Of a stretch of 64,000 bases of DNA, positions 9,956 to 18,522 are shown in pieces (positions within the stretch are counted from its first letter, which is position 1; each line of letters starts with the position of its first letter). Position numbers and translations under genes: made by a program. The DNA comes from Actinomadura atramentaria DSM 43919 (lineage in GTDB: Bacteria > Actinomycetota > Actinomycetes > Streptosporangiales > Streptosporangiaceae): the NCBI RefSeq assembly GCF_000381885.1, contig NZ_KB907208.1, positions 248,001-312,000 on the forward strand, read 5' to 3'. The notes beneath the pieces are model-generated. The model saw only the letters and a list, made by a program, of their open reading frames with translations. It was not told the DNA's origin and ran no database searches.

Positions 9956-10930
9956 GTGGGGGAATCACTGCTCGGCCCGGCCGACGTCCGCGAACTGGCC
10001 GGGGCGCTCGGCATCCGGCCGACCAAGACGCTCGGGCAGAACTTCGTCATCGACGGCAACACCGTGCGGCGCATCGTGCGCACCGCCGACCTCGCCGCCG
10101 ACGACGTCGTCCTGGAGGTCGGGCCCGGCCTCGGGTCGCTCACCCTCGCGCTGCTGCCCGCCGCGCGGCGCGTCGTCGCCGTCGAGATCGACCCGGCGCT
10201 GGCCGCCGCGCTGCCGGTGACCGTCCGCGCCCGCGCGCCCGAGCTGGCCGACCGGCTGGAGGTCGTCCTCGGCGACGCGCTGCGGATCACCGAACTGCCC
10301 GGGCCGCCGCCGACCGCGCTCGTCGCGAACCTGCCCTACAACGTCGCCGTGCCCGTCGTGCTGAGCCTGCTCGCCCGGTTCCCGACGCTGCGGCGCGCGC
10401 TCGTCATGGTGCAGGCCGAGGTCGCCGACCGGATGACCGCCGGGCCCGGCGGACGCGTCTACGGGGTGCCGTCGGTGAAGCTCGCCTGGTACGGGGACGC
10501 GCGGCGGGCCGGGCCCGTCGGACGCGCCGTGTTCTGGCCCGTCCCCAACGTCGACTCCGGCCTCGTCGCGTTCACCCGCGCCGACCCGCCGGAGACCGCC
10601 GCCACCCGCGACGAGGTGTTCGCCGTCGTGGACGCGGCGTTCGCGCAGCGCCGCAAGACGCTGCGCGCCGCCCTGGCGCCCTGGGCCGGGTCGCCCGCCG
10701 CCGCCGAGCGCGCCCTGCGCGCCGCGGGCGTCGACCCGACGGCGCGGGGGGAGGCCCTGGACGTGGCCTCCTTCGCGCGGATCGCCCAGTATCGTCTCGG
10801 TGGCGCACCGGACCGGAACGAGGCGGAGGACCATGCTGAAGGGGTGGGCGAACGGGCGTTCGCGCGGAACCGGGACGGTCGCGCTCGCGGCGGCCCTGGC
10901 CGGGACTCTCGCGGCGGCCGGGTGCGGTGA
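9956..10930 (+). CDS. ksgA: 16S rRNA (adenine1518-N6/adenine1519-N6)-dimethyltransferase
   Basis: 324 aa from GTG 9956, 17 nt after rpfB. It dimethylates the two adjacent adenines in the helix 45 loop of 16S rRNA late in 30S assembly. Visible signatures: [10 protein letters not shown] near residue 23, the SAM motif [13 protein letters not shown] near 53, a motif II acidic turn VAVEIDP, and the catalytic NLPY ([11 protein letters not shown]) near 125. The frame remains open about 50 residues past the usual C-terminus, into a charged tail that overlaps the start of the downstream lipoprotein by 98 nt. That tail looks unconserved. Confidence 0.95.
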   Translation: MGESLLGPADVRELAGALGIRPTKTLGQNFVIDGNTVRRIVRTADLAADDVVLEVGPGLGSLTLALLPAARRVVAVEIDPALAAALPVTVRARAPELADRLEVVLGDALRITELPGPPPTALVANLPYNVAVPVVLSLLARFPTLRRALVMVQAEVADRMTAGPGGRVYGVPSVKLAWYGDARRAGPVGRAVFWPVPNVDSGLVAFTRADPPETAATRDEVFAVVDAAFAQRRKTLRAALAPWAGSPAAAERALRAAGVDPTARGEALDVASFARIAQYRLGGAPDRNEAEDHAEGVGERAFARNRDGRARGGPGRDSRGGRVR

Positions 10931-11921
10931 CGGCGCCGACGCCGAACCGCGCATCACGACCACCACCCGCGCCGGGATCGCTCCCGAGCCGCCCACCAAA
11001 GGCGCGTACTTCGGCGTCTGGGCACCGCCGCCCGGCACGGGCGACGGCGACGCGCCGTCCGCGCCGCCCGCGTCCGCCGGGCCGCTCGCGCCCGGCCGCG
11101 ACGGCGACGCGCCCGGCATGGCCGGCGTCGCCGCGCTGGAACGGGGCCTCGGCCGCCAGGTCGACATCGTGCAGCGGTACTACGGGTGGAAGACGTCCTT
11201 CCCGTCCGCGAAGGACCGCGCCGTCACCGCGACGTCCCGGCTGCTCATGCTCAACTGGAAGAGCGGCGACACCAAGGAGATCGCCGCCGGACGGGACGAC
11301 GCGCTGATCCGCGAACGCGCCCGTGCGATCAAGGCGCTCGGCAAGCCCGTCTTCCTGCGCTGGCAGCGCGACATGGACGTGCCGTCCGCCGCCGACCGCG
11401 TCCACGACGCCGCGTCCTACGTCGCCGCGTGGAAGCACGTCCGGGCGGTGTTCTCCGCCGAGGGCGTCGCGAACGTCGCGTGGGTGTGGTGCCCGACCGC
11501 GAGCGGGTTCGGCAGCCGCAACGCGCCGTCCTACTACCCCGGCGACGACCAGGTCGACTGGGTCTGCGCCGACGCCGAGACGCCCGCCGGGGACACCTAC
11601 ACCGACCTGTCGGAGATCACCAAGCTGTTCTTCGACTGGGCCAAGGACCGGCCCAAACCCGTCATGATCGGGGAGTTCGGGGTGCCCGCGTCGTACGGGG
11701 CGCGGCGGGCCGAGTGGTTCCGGCGCGCGGCGCAGACGTTGCAGAACCCGCAGGTGAAGGCCGTCCTGTACTACGACTCCGACGAGCGTGCCGAGGAGCC
11801 GCGCGACGACCGGCGCAAGTTCGCCGTCGACGGCGACGCCAGCGCGGTCTCGGCCCTGCGCGAACTGGCGACCCTGCCTTACTTCAACCCACGCAACGTC
11901 CCGGTCACCCAGGGCGAATAG
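10833..11921 (+). CDS. Secreted lipoprotein with GH26-like (beta-mannanase-type) domain
   Basis: 362 aa from ATG 10833 (an in-frame GTG at 10800 is an alternative). A GGAGGA lies only 2-3 nt upstream, unusually close. A lipoprotein-type signal ends at Cys31 (AAAGC). After a Pro-rich linker, residues about 60-355 form a TIM-barrel-like domain: [19 protein letters not shown] at 174-182, [11 protein letters not shown], and [10 protein letters not shown] with Glu281. This order matches GH26-type glycosidases, where the acid/base Glu follows a His in an RPFHEMN-like motif and the nucleophile sits in GEFG. Here the acid/base position is Asp180. The gene overlaps ksgA and precedes ispE. Function could be hydrolysis of mannan-like or beta-glucan polymers, or binding only. 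Confidence 0.65.
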   Translation: MLKGWANGRSRGTGTVALAAALAGTLAAAGCGDGADAEPRITTTTRAGIAPEPPTKGAYFGVWAPPPGTGDGDAPSAPPASAGPLAPGRDGDAPGMAGVAALERGLGRQVDIVQRYYGWKTSFPSAKDRAVTATSRLLMLNWKSGDTKEIAAGRDDALIRERARAIKALGKPVFLRWQRDMDVPSAADRVHDAASYVAAWKHVRAVFSAEGVANVAWVWCPTASGFGSRNAPSYYPGDDQVDWVCADAETPAGDTYTDLSEITKLFFDWAKDRPKPVMIGEFGVPASYGARRAEWFRRAAQTLQNPQVKAVLYYDSDERAEEPRDDRRKFAVDGDASAVSALRELATLPYFNPRNVPVTQGE

Positions 11922-11978
11922 CGAAAGGCGCTCACCTGGCGGCTCGCGCCATTGGCGTTACGCCATAGGCTTGCGCGG

Positions 11979-12926
11979 GTGACCGTTGTGATCGTCCGTG
12001 CGCCCGCCAAGGTGAACCTCCGGCTCGGGGTCGGGCCGTTGCGGGACGACGGGTACCACGACCTCGTCAACGTGTTCCACGCCGTGTCGCTGTTCGACGA
12101 GGTCGTCGTCGAGCCCGCCGACCGGCTCGCGGTCGAGGTCGAGCGGATGCCGGGCGCGCGGGTGGACGTCGGGCAGGTGCCGTGCGACGACCGCAACCTC
12201 GCCGTGCGGGCCGCGCGGCTCGTCGCGGCGCGGCTCGGGGTCGAGCCGGCGGTCGCGCTGCGCATCCGGAAGGCGATCCCCGTCGCGGGCGGCATGGCCG
12301 GGGGCAGCGCCGACGCCGCCGCCGCGCTGCTGGCCTGCGCGCGGCTGTGGGACGACCCGGCCACCCCGATCCTGGACCGCGCCGCACTGCTCGGCCTCGC
12401 CGCCGAGATCGGCAGCGACGTGCCGTTCGCGCTCGTCGGCGGCACCGCCGTGGGCCTCGGCCGGGGCGAGCGGCTGACCGCCGTCGCCGCGAACGGCCCG
12501 TTCCACTGGGTGTTCGCGACCGCCGACGGCGGCCTGTCCACGCCCGCCGTCTACGCCGAGTGCGACCGGCTGCGCGCGGCGGGCGCGGTCGACGCCGTCT
12601 GGCCGCACGACGCGGGCGACCTGTACGCCGCGCTGGAGTCCGGCGACGCCGACGTCCTCGGCGCGGCGCTCGGCAACGACCTGGAGGCCGCCGCGCTGTC
12701 GCTGCGTCCCGCGCTCGGCGCGACCCTCGACGCCGGGAAGCGCGCCGGGGCGCTCGGCGCGCTGGTGTCCGGGTCCGGCCCGACGTGCGCGTTCCTGGCG
12801 GCCGACGCCGGGCACGCCGAGCGCGTCGCCGAGGCGCTGGCGGCCGAGGACACCGTCGCCGCCGCCGTCCCGGCCGCCGGGCCCGCGCCCGGCGCGGCCG
12901 TCGTCCGGCCCGCGGCCGACCGCTGA
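11979..12926 (+). CDS. ispE: 4-diphosphocytidyl-2-C-methyl-D-erythritol kinase
   Basis: 315 aa from GTG 11979 (a second GTG at 11988 is possible). This GHMP kinase phosphorylates CDP-ME in the MEP isoprenoid pathway. Signatures: the N-terminal APAKVNLRLGV, HDLVNVFHAVSLFDEV, the ATP loop PVAGGMAGGSADAAAAL near residue 100, IGSDVPFALVGG near 145, and the C-terminal GALVSGSGPTCAF near 266. Length is normal for actinobacteria. The link to ksgA is conserved across the phylum. Confidence 0.95.
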   Translation: MTVVIVRAPAKVNLRLGVGPLRDDGYHDLVNVFHAVSLFDEVVVEPADRLAVEVERMPGARVDVGQVPCDDRNLAVRAARLVAARLGVEPAVALRIRKAIPVAGGMAGGSADAAAALLACARLWDDPATPILDRAALLGLAAEIGSDVPFALVGGTAVGLGRGERLTAVAANGPFHWVFATADGGLSTPAVYAECDRLRAAGAVDAVWPHDAGDLYAALESGDADVLGAALGNDLEAAALSLRPALGATLDAGKRAGALGALVSGSGPTCAFLAADAGHAERVAEALAAEDTVAAAVPAAGPAPGAAVVRPAADR

Positions 12927-12951
12927 GGTGAGTTCGTCTGGAGGTCTACCG

Positions 12952-13170
12952 GTGACCGTTCTGATCCTGCTGTTCCTGTTCGTCGTGGTCGTCGGGATGG
13001 TGGGCGCCGTCGTGTTCGTCGTCCTGCTCGCCACGCGGCGGGACCGCAGCGGCCCGCCGCCCTACCGCCCGCCCGCGCAACCCCCGTATGGGCCTCAACA
13101 CGGGCCGCCGTCCGGTCCGTCCGGCCCGCCCTCCGCGCCGCCCGGCCCGTCCGGGCCGCCCACCGGCTGA
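12952..13170 (+). CDS. Small single-pass membrane protein with Pro/Gly-rich tail
   Basis: 72 aa from GTG 12952, chosen because GGAGGT (12940-12945) lies 6 nt upstream. Residues 2-28 are one strongly hydrophobic helix (VTVLILLFLFVVVVGMV and on). Then come ATRRDR, a stop-transfer signal, and a 38-residue Pro/Gly/Ser tail presumably in the cytoplasm. It sits between ispE (25 nt) and the ABC-F gene (39 nt), likely in the same operon. No family is recognised. Confidence 0.6.
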   Translation: MTVLILLFLFVVVVGMVGAVVFVVLLATRRDRSGPPPYRPPAQPPYGPQHGPPSGPSGPPSAPPGPSGPPTG

Positions 13171-13209
13171 GCGCGGTTCGGTCCGGCGCACCGGTAGCCT
13201 GGACGCGTC

Positions 13210-14955
13210 GTGAATCTGATCAACGTGGAGAACGCCGGAAAGGCGTACGGGCCCAAGCCCCTGCTGGACGGCGTCTCGCTCGGGCTGGACGAGGGCGACC
13301 GGGTCGGCGTCGTCGGCCGCAACGGCGGCGGCAAGAGCACGCTCGTGCGCGTCCTGGCCCGCGCCGTCGAGCCCGACAGCGGCCGCGTCACGCACGCGCG
13401 CGGCCTGCGGTTCGGCTTCCTGACGCAGCGCGACGAGTTCCCCGAGGGCGCGACGGTCCGGTCCGTCGTCATCGGGGACCGCGCCGAGCACGAGTGGGCG
13501 GGCGACACCCGCGTCCGCGACGTCCTGGCCGGGCTGCTGCCCGGCGTCGACCTGGACGCCGCGCTGGCCGGGATGTCCGGCGGGGAGCGCCGCCGCGTCG
13601 CGCTCGCCCGGCTGCTGACCGTCGACTCCGACCTGCTGATCCTCGACGAGCCCACCAACCACCTCGACATCGAGGCGATCGACTGGCTGGCCGGGCACCT
13701 GAAGGCCCGCCGCACCGCGCTGCTCGTCGTCACCCACGACCGCTGGTTCCTCGACGAGGTCACCGACCGCACCTGGGAGGTCGTGGACGGCCGCGTCGAG
13801 CGCTACGAGGGCGGCTATTCGGCGTTCGTGCTGGCCAAGGCCGAGCGGTCGCGGATCGCCGCCGCCACCGAGACCAAGCGGCAGAACCTGCTGCGCAAGG
13901 AGCTGGCGTGGCTGCGGCGCGGCCCGCAGGCCCGCAGCTCCAAGCCCAAGTTCCGGGTGGACGCCGCGCAGGCCCTCATCGCGGACGAGCCGCCGCCCCG
14001 CGACCAGGTCGAGCTGACCCGGTTCGCGACGGCGCGGCTCGGCAAGACGGTGTTCGAGCTGGAGGACGTCGGCGTCCGGGTCGGCGGCCGCACGCTGTTC
14101 GACCGGCTGACCTGGCGGCTCGGGCCGGGCGACCGGATCGGCCTCGTCGGCGTCAACGGCAGCGGCAAGAGCACGCTGCTGCGGCTGCTGGACGGCGCCG
14201 TCACGCCGGACGCGGGCCGGGTCGTGCGCGGCAAGACCGTCCAGCTCGCGCACCTGTCGCAGAACCTCGAAGAGCTGGACCCGGAGCGCCGCGTGCTGGA
14301 GTCGGTGGAGGAGATCCGCCGCCGCATCACCGTCGGCAAGCGCGAGTGGACCGCCAGCCAGCTCCTGGAGCGCCTGGGCTTCCCCGGGGACCGGCAGTGG
14401 ACGCCGGTCGGGGACCTGTCCGGCGGGGAGCGCCGCCGCCTCCAGGTGCTGCGGCTGCTGATGGGGGAGCCGAACGTCCTGCTGCTGGACGAGCCCACCA
14501 ACGACCTCGACATCGAGACGCTGACCGAGCTGGAGGACCTGCTCGACGGCTGGCCCGGCACGCTCGTCGTCGTCAGCCACGACCGGTACTTCCTGGAGCG
14601 CATCACCGACCACGTCGTCGCGCTGCTCGGCGACGGCCGCGTCGCGATGCTGCCCGGCGGCGTGGACGAGTACCTGGCGCGCCGCGCCGGGGCGGCCCGT
14701 CCCGCCGAGCAGGCCCCGGCCGCGCCCGCCAAGCCCAAGGGCGGGCAGGACTGGAAGGCCCGCAAGGAGCTGGACCGCCTCGAACGCCGCCTCGACAAGC
14801 TCACCAGGCAGCAGCGGGAGCTGCACGAGCAGCTCGCCGCGCACGCCACCGACTACGCGCGGCTCCAGGAGCTGGACGCGCGGCTGAAGGAGCTGCAGTC
14901 CGAGGCCGCCGAGGTCGAGGAAGAGTGGCTGATGCTGGCGGAGGACGTCGGCTAG
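13210..14955 (+). CDS. ABC-F family ATPase (ribosome-associated, no membrane domain)
   Basis: 581 aa from GTG 13210. Two ABC cassettes: Walker A GRNGGGKST at 36-44 and GVNGSGKST near 314-322; signature motifs MSGGERRRVALARLL and LSGGERRRLQVLRLL; Walker B ILDEPTNHLDIE and LLDEPTNDLDIE. There are no membrane helices. A Lys/Glu-rich coiled-coil C-terminal domain (about 510-580) is of the Uup type. ABC-F proteins bind the ribosomal E site and rescue or protect translation; Uup-like members are housekeeping and some confer antibiotic resistance. It ends in a 4-nt convergent overlap with the MarR gene. Confidence 0.9.
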   Translation: MNLINVENAGKAYGPKPLLDGVSLGLDEGDRVGVVGRNGGGKSTLVRVLARAVEPDSGRVTHARGLRFGFLTQRDEFPEGATVRSVVIGDRAEHEWAGDTRVRDVLAGLLPGVDLDAALAGMSGGERRRVALARLLTVDSDLLILDEPTNHLDIEAIDWLAGHLKARRTALLVVTHDRWFLDEVTDRTWEVVDGRVERYEGGYSAFVLAKAERSRIAAATETKRQNLLRKELAWLRRGPQARSSKPKFRVDAAQALIADEPPPRDQVELTRFATARLGKTVFELEDVGVRVGGRTLFDRLTWRLGPGDRIGLVGVNGSGKSTLLRLLDGAVTPDAGRVVRGKTVQLAHLSQNLEELDPERRVLESVEEIRRRITVGKREWTASQLLERLGFPGDRQWTPVGDLSGGERRRLQVLRLLMGEPNVLLLDEPTNDLDIETLTELEDLLDGWPGTLVVVSHDRYFLERITDHVVALLGDGRVAMLPGGVDEYLARRAGAARPAEQAPAAPAKPKGGQDWKARKELDRLERRLDKLTRQQRELHEQLAAHATDYARLQELDARLKELQSEAAEVEEEWLMLAEDVG

Positions 14956-15455
14956 CGGTTCCCGTCGAGGTCGTCGAACGGGATCAGCAGCGTCCGCAGC
15001 AGTCCGGCGAGGGTCTCGCGCTCGTCGCCGGTGAGCGCGTCGAGGATGGCGTGCTCGCGGTGCAGCAGGTCGGCGAACGCGGCGTCGACGCGGGTCAGCC
15101 CCGCGCCGGTGAGCCGGACCAGCACGCCGCGCTTGTCGGCCGGGTCGGGGTGCCGCTGCACCATCCCCGCCGCGGCGAGCCGGTCGATGCGGTTGGTCAT
15201 CGTCCCGGACGTGACGAGCGTCGCCCGCAGCAGCCGCCCCGGGCTGAGCTGGTAGGGCTCGCCCGCGCGGCGCAGCGCGGTGAGGACGTCGAACTCCCAG
15301 GACTCCAGCTCGTGCTCGGCGAACACGGCGCGGCGGGCACGGTCCAGATGGCGGGCGAGCCGCGAGACGCGGCTGAGGACGGACAGCGGCTGCACGTCGA
15401 GATCCGGGCGCTCGGTCCGCCACGCCTCGACCAGCCGGTCCACCTCGTCCTGCAT
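14952..15455 (-). CDS. MarR family transcriptional regulator
   Basis: 167 aa from ATG 15455, with AAGGTAGGG upstream. The winged-helix core covers about residues 50-125: WEFDVLTALRRAGEPYQLSPGRLL, the recognition region TSGTMTNRIDRLAAAGMV, and the wing motif PADKRGVLVRLT (the conserved D-x-R of MarR proteins). Helices at both ends supply the dimer interface. It is divergent from the tam-like methyltransferase at 15531. The 75-bp gap holds three near-palindromic 14-mers, so autoregulation and control of the methyltransferase are likely. The effector is unknown. Confidence 0.9.
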   Translation of the reverse strand: MQDEVDRLVEAWRTERPDLDVQPLSVLSRVSRLARHLDRARRAVFAEHELESWEFDVLTALRRAGEPYQLSPGRLLRATLVTSGTMTNRIDRLAAAGMVQRHPDPADKRGVLVRLTGAGLTRVDAAFADLLHREHAILDALTGDERETLAGLLRTLLIPFDDLDGNR

Positions 15456-15471
15456 GCGGACACCCTACCTT

Positions 15472-15539
15472 TCTCGATATCGAGACGTCTTTCTTGACAT
15501 CAAGATATGGGCGGGGCATGCTGTGTCTTGATGTCGAGA
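15472..15539. promoter_or_regulatory. Triple MarR-type operator and divergent promoter
   Basis: Three copies of a 14-bp palindrome of form TCTYGAYRTCRAGA lie at 15472-15485 (perfect), 15492-15505 and 15526-15539. Centres are 20 and 34 bp apart. For the rightward gene, TTGACA (15494-15499) inside copy 2 serves as -35 and CATGCT (15517-15522), 17 bp on, as a weak -10. Transcription would then start at or next to the ATG at 15531, inside copy 3. Copy 1 covers the probable -10 of the leftward marR promoter. Bound repressor would therefore block both genes. Confidence 0.75.
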
Positions 15540-16316
15540 CAAGCCGAGGCCGTGTGGGACCCCGCGCAGTACGGGGCCTACTCCGCCGAGCGCGGCCGGC
15601 CCTTCGCCGACCTGCTCGGCCGCGTCGCGCTCGACGCCCCCCGCCGGATCGCCGACCTCGGCTGCGGCTCCGGCGAGCTCACCGCCGTCCTCGCCGCCCG
15701 CTGGCCCGACGCGGAGATCGAGGCGATCGACTCCTCGCCCGAGATGATCGACGCCGCCCGTCCACAGGACCGGGTCCGCTTCGCCGTGGGCGACGTCCGC
15801 GACTGGACGCCCGCCGAACCGCCCGACCTGATCGTGTCCAACGCCGTCCTGCAGTGGGTGCCCGAGCACACCGGGCTGCTGCCGCGCTGGGCCGCCGCGC
15901 TCGCGCCCGGCGGCGTCCTCGCCTTCCAGGTGCCCGGCAACTTCGACGCGCCCAGCCACGCGCTGCTGCGCGAAGTCGCCGCCGAACCGCGCTGGCGGGA
16001 CCGGCTCGCCGGGACCGTCCGGCCCGACCCCGTCCTCGACGCCGCCGGATACCTCGGGCTCCTCGCCCGGCACGGCTGCGCCGTCGACGCGTGGGAGACC
16101 ACCTACCTGCAGGTGCTGCACGGCGCGGACCCCGTCCTGGAATGGATGAAGGGGACCGCGCTGCGGCCCGTCCTGACCGCCCTCGACCCCGCCGACGCCC
16201 GCGCGTTCCTCGACGAACTCGCCGCCCGGCTCCGCGCCGCCTACCCGGCGACGCCGCACGGCACGGTCTTCCCGTTCCGGCGGATCTTCGTCGTCGCGCG
16301 CCGCGCGGGCCCCTAG
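15531..16316 (+). CDS. tam: Trans-aconitate 2-methyltransferase-like SAM methyltransferase
   Basis: 261 aa from ATG 15531. Rossmann methyltransferase with motif I IADLGCGSGELT near residue 41, IEAIDSSPEMI near 63, GDVRDW near 86, and VSNAVLQWVPEH near 101. The NAxLQW(V/L)P motif with the early WDPAQYGAYSAERGRPF block is characteristic of Tam. Tam methylates trans-aconitate, a spontaneous inhibitor of aconitase, on a carboxylate. The start codon lies within an operator and next to the predicted transcription start, so the mRNA is likely leaderless. MarR control would let it respond to a metabolite. Confidence 0.85.
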   Translation: MSRQAEAVWDPAQYGAYSAERGRPFADLLGRVALDAPRRIADLGCGSGELTAVLAARWPDAEIEAIDSSPEMIDAARPQDRVRFAVGDVRDWTPAEPPDLIVSNAVLQWVPEHTGLLPRWAAALAPGGVLAFQVPGNFDAPSHALLREVAAEPRWRDRLAGTVRPDPVLDAAGYLGLLARHGCAVDAWETTYLQVLHGADPVLEWMKGTALRPVLTALDPADARAFLDELAARLRAAYPATPHGTVFPFRRIFVVARRAGP

Positions 16317-16431
16317 GACCGGACGCCGCCACCGGGAGGGCGACATGACTCGTTCCCCTGCGGTGTGCTGCCCTTCCGGCGGCGGCGTCCCGACAGACCC
16401 GGTCTCGCGACCCGAGCCCGGCGACCCCGAT

Positions 16432-16466
16432 CGGCGGCCGCCCGGACGAACTCCGGGCGGCCGCCG
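16432..16466. terminator. Bidirectional hairpin terminator between tam-like and tetR genes
   Basis: A perfect 14-bp stem (16432-16445 with 16453-16466) and a 7-nt loop lie between two convergent genes. There is no U-tract, as is common in actinobacteria. Confidence 0.75.
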
Positions 16467-16476
16467 GCACGCCGGG

Positions 16477-17250
16477 TCAGGCGTCCCCGGCGCCGCGGTC
16501 GTCGCGCTGGCGGCTCCGCGACCGCCCCGCGCGCTCGGCGGCCTTCTCCTCGGCCCGCCGCTCCTTCTCCGCCCGCTTCTCCGCGCGCCGCTCCAGCCGC
16601 TCCAGCTCCTTGCGGCGGCGGCGCGGATCGAGCGTCGGGCGCGGCTCCAGCCCCGACAGGCCGTTCCACGCGAGGTTCACGACGTGCGCCGCGACCTCCT
16701 CGCGCTTGGGCCTGCGGACGTCCAGCCACCACTGGCCCGTCAGCGCGACCATCCCGACCAGCATCTGCGCGTACATCGGCGCGTACTTGTCGTCGTAGTC
16801 GTGCCGGTCCAGCTCCTGCGCCATCAGGTGCTCGACCTCGCCGGCGATCTCGCTGAGCAGGCTCGCGTAGCTGCCGGTGCCCGTCCCGCCGTGGGAGTCG
16901 CGGACGAGGATGCGGAACCCGTCCGGGCTCTCCTCGATGTACTCCAGCAGGGCGAGCGCGGCCCCCTCCAGCTTGCGCCGGTAGTGGATCGCCGACGTCA
17001 GGCCGTCGGTGACGAGCCGCAGCAGCTTCTCGAACTCGCGGTCCACGACGACCGCGTACAGTCCCTCCTTGCCGCCGAAGTGCTCGTACACCACCGGCTT
17101 GGAGACGCCCGCGGCCGACGCGATCTCCTCGACCGACGTGCCGTCCAGGCCGCGCTCGGCGAAGAGCGTGCGGCCGATGTCGAGGAGCTGCTCGCGGCGT
17201 TCTTTGCCGGTCATCCGCTTGCGGCGGGACCGGGGGGCGGGTTCTGTCAC
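16477..17250 (-). CDS. TetR family transcriptional regulator, desaturase operon
   Basis: 257 aa from GTG 17250. The TetR N-terminal HTH covers about residues 14-60: KERREQLLDIGRTLFAERG, then TSVEEIASAAGVSKPVVYEHF. The ligand-binding helical domain follows to about 200. An unusual tail of about 45 residues, RRRRKELERLERRAEKRAEK and further Arg/Lys/Glu repeats, would form a highly charged helix. It lies 17 nt downstream of the fatty-acid desaturase on the same strand, so it is probably co-transcribed with it and represses it in response to an acyl-CoA or fatty acid. Confidence 0.88.
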   Translation of the reverse strand: MTEPAPRSRRKRMTGKERREQLLDIGRTLFAERGLDGTSVEEIASAAGVSKPVVYEHFGGKEGLYAVVVDREFEKLLRLVTDGLTSAIHYRRKLEGAALALLEYIEESPDGFRILVRDSHGGTGTGSYASLLSEIAGEVEHLMAQELDRHDYDDKYAPMYAQMLVGMVALTGQWWLDVRRPKREEVAAHVVNLAWNGLSGLEPRPTLDPRRRRKELERLERRAEKRAEKERRAEEKAAERAGRSRSRQRDDRGAGDA

Positions 17251-17265
17251 AGGGACAATTGTGAC
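17246..17265. promoter_or_regulatory. Candidate operator over the tetR start
   Basis: GTCACA (17246-17251), an 8-nt spacer, then TGTGAC (17260-17265) form a perfect inverted repeat covering the GTG start of the regulator. It is the size of a TetR site. Confidence 0.35.
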
Positions 17266-17267
17266 GC

Positions 17268-18221
17268 TCAAGCGGGGCGCTTCGTGCGTTTCGCCGCGAG
17301 CCGCCGCTCGTCCGGCCAGCGCACGTCGCGCGCCCATCCCGCCTTCTCGAACCCGCGGATGACGCCCGCGGAGATGTCGATCTGGCCCTTCAGCACGCCG
17401 TGCCGCGCGCACGTCGGGTCGGAGTGGTGGAGGTTGTGCCACGACTCGCCGAGCGACGGGATCGCCAGCCACCACACGTTGCGGGACTTGTCGCGGACCT
17501 CGAAGTCCTCCTTGCCGAAGGTGTGGCAGATCGAGTTGATCGACCACGTGACGTGGTGGACGAGCGTGATGCGCACGAGCCCGGCCCAGAACAGCCCGGT
17601 CAGCGCGCCCTGCCACGACCAGGTGATGAGGCCGCCGAGCAGCGCCGGGGTCAGCAGCGACACCGCGACCAGGCCCGGGAACCAGCGGTGGATGAACGTG
17701 ATGTCGCGGTCGTCGAGGAGGTCCTTGGCGAAGCGCCGCTTGGACGTGCGGTTCGGGTTGAACAGCCACCCGTAGTGCGCCCAGGCCAGGCCCTTGGCGA
17801 GCGCCTTCCAGTCGTCCCCGAACCGCCACGGCGAGTGCGGGTCCATCTCCTTGTCGGAGTGCTTGTGGTGGCGGCGGTGGTCCGCGACCCAGGTGATCAC
17901 CGGGCCCTCCATCGCCAGGCTCCCCGCGACGGCGAGGGCGATCTTCAGCGGCCGGTTCGCCTTGAACGACCCGTGCGTGAAGTACCGGTGGTAGCCGACC
18001 GTGATCCCCGCCGCCGAGATGAAGTAGAGAACCGCCGTGAGCGCGACGTCGGTCCAGCCGAGGAAGTGTCCCCACGCCAGCGGCACCGCCGCGATCAGCG
18101 CGAGGAAGGGGACTCCGGTGAAGACCGCGATGAGGATTTTCTCCGCCGCGCCACGCGGCTCGGGGTCGAGCTCCGGGCGCGCCGCCGGGCGCGGAGCGTC
18201 GACAGCGGGGGCTGTAGTCAT
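17268..18221 (-). CDS. Membrane fatty-acid (acyl-CoA delta-9 type) desaturase
   Basis: 317 aa from ATG 18221, with AGGAG about 10 nt upstream. The three histidine boxes of the di-iron membrane desaturases are intact: HRYFTH at 78-83, HRRHHKHSD near 115, and HNLHH near 268. Hydrophobic pairs lie at about 28-70 and 170-220. It introduces a cis double bond into a saturated acyl chain with O2 and an electron donor, adjusting membrane fluidity. No reductase partner is adjacent. Its promoter carries strong palindromes and the downstream TetR is the likely regulator. Confidence 0.92.
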   Translation of the reverse strand: MTTAPAVDAPRPAARPELDPEPRGAAEKILIAVFTGVPFLALIAAVPLAWGHFLGWTDVALTAVLYFISAAGITVGYHRYFTHGSFKANRPLKIALAVAGSLAMEGPVITWVADHRRHHKHSDKEMDPHSPWRFGDDWKALAKGLAWAHYGWLFNPNRTSKRRFAKDLLDDRDITFIHRWFPGLVAVSLLTPALLGGLITWSWQGALTGLFWAGLVRITLVHHVTWSINSICHTFGKEDFEVRDKSRNVWWLAIPSLGESWHNLHHSDPTCARHGVLKGQIDISAGVIRGFEKAGWARDVRWPDERRLAAKRTKRPA

Positions 18222-18522
18222 GCGTCACCAACTCCTGTTCTTCGGGTGCGTTACCTACGCCACCGTAACCTACGGTGCCGTAAGTTGCACAGGCCCACTC
18301 GGAAAAGGTGCGTACCCGAACGCGGACGTATCAGACGCGTTCTGGGCGTTCCCCGACTTCAGAGAAGCGAGACCATGCGGCGTCGTCGCCGCACACCTCG
18401 GCCCGTCCGCCGCCCCCACCGCTGGGAGATCCGGCGTGGAACCGCTGCCCGACTGGCCCGGCGACCCCGATCGGTGACGGCTCGGACGCGTTCTGTCACA
18501 CCCCCGCCGTACGGTGCGGGAC
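18222..18522. promoter_or_regulatory. Divergent region between desaturase and HTH/LAGLIDADG-like gene, with palindromic operator
   Basis: At 18261-18277, CACCGTA-ACC-TACGGTG is a perfect 17-bp palindrome. On the minus strand it is also part of a 15-bp direct repeat beginning TTACGG (second copy differs at 3 positions), and GTTAC/GTAAC pair across 18250-18269. It lies 40-56 bp upstream of the desaturase ATG, the expected place for a TetR site. The remaining 240 bp towards 18522 show no clear gene or promoter. Confidence 0.55.

Noticed and set aside
16345..16470. Small ORF between the tam-like and tetR genes
   Set aside because: The sequence is occupied by a 14-bp-stem terminator and the translation is low-complexity Gly/Pro/Arg.
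18374..18480. Short ORFs in the gap before the HTH/LAGLIDADG-like gene
   Set aside because: No ribosome sites, Arg/Pro-rich and frame-shadow composition.
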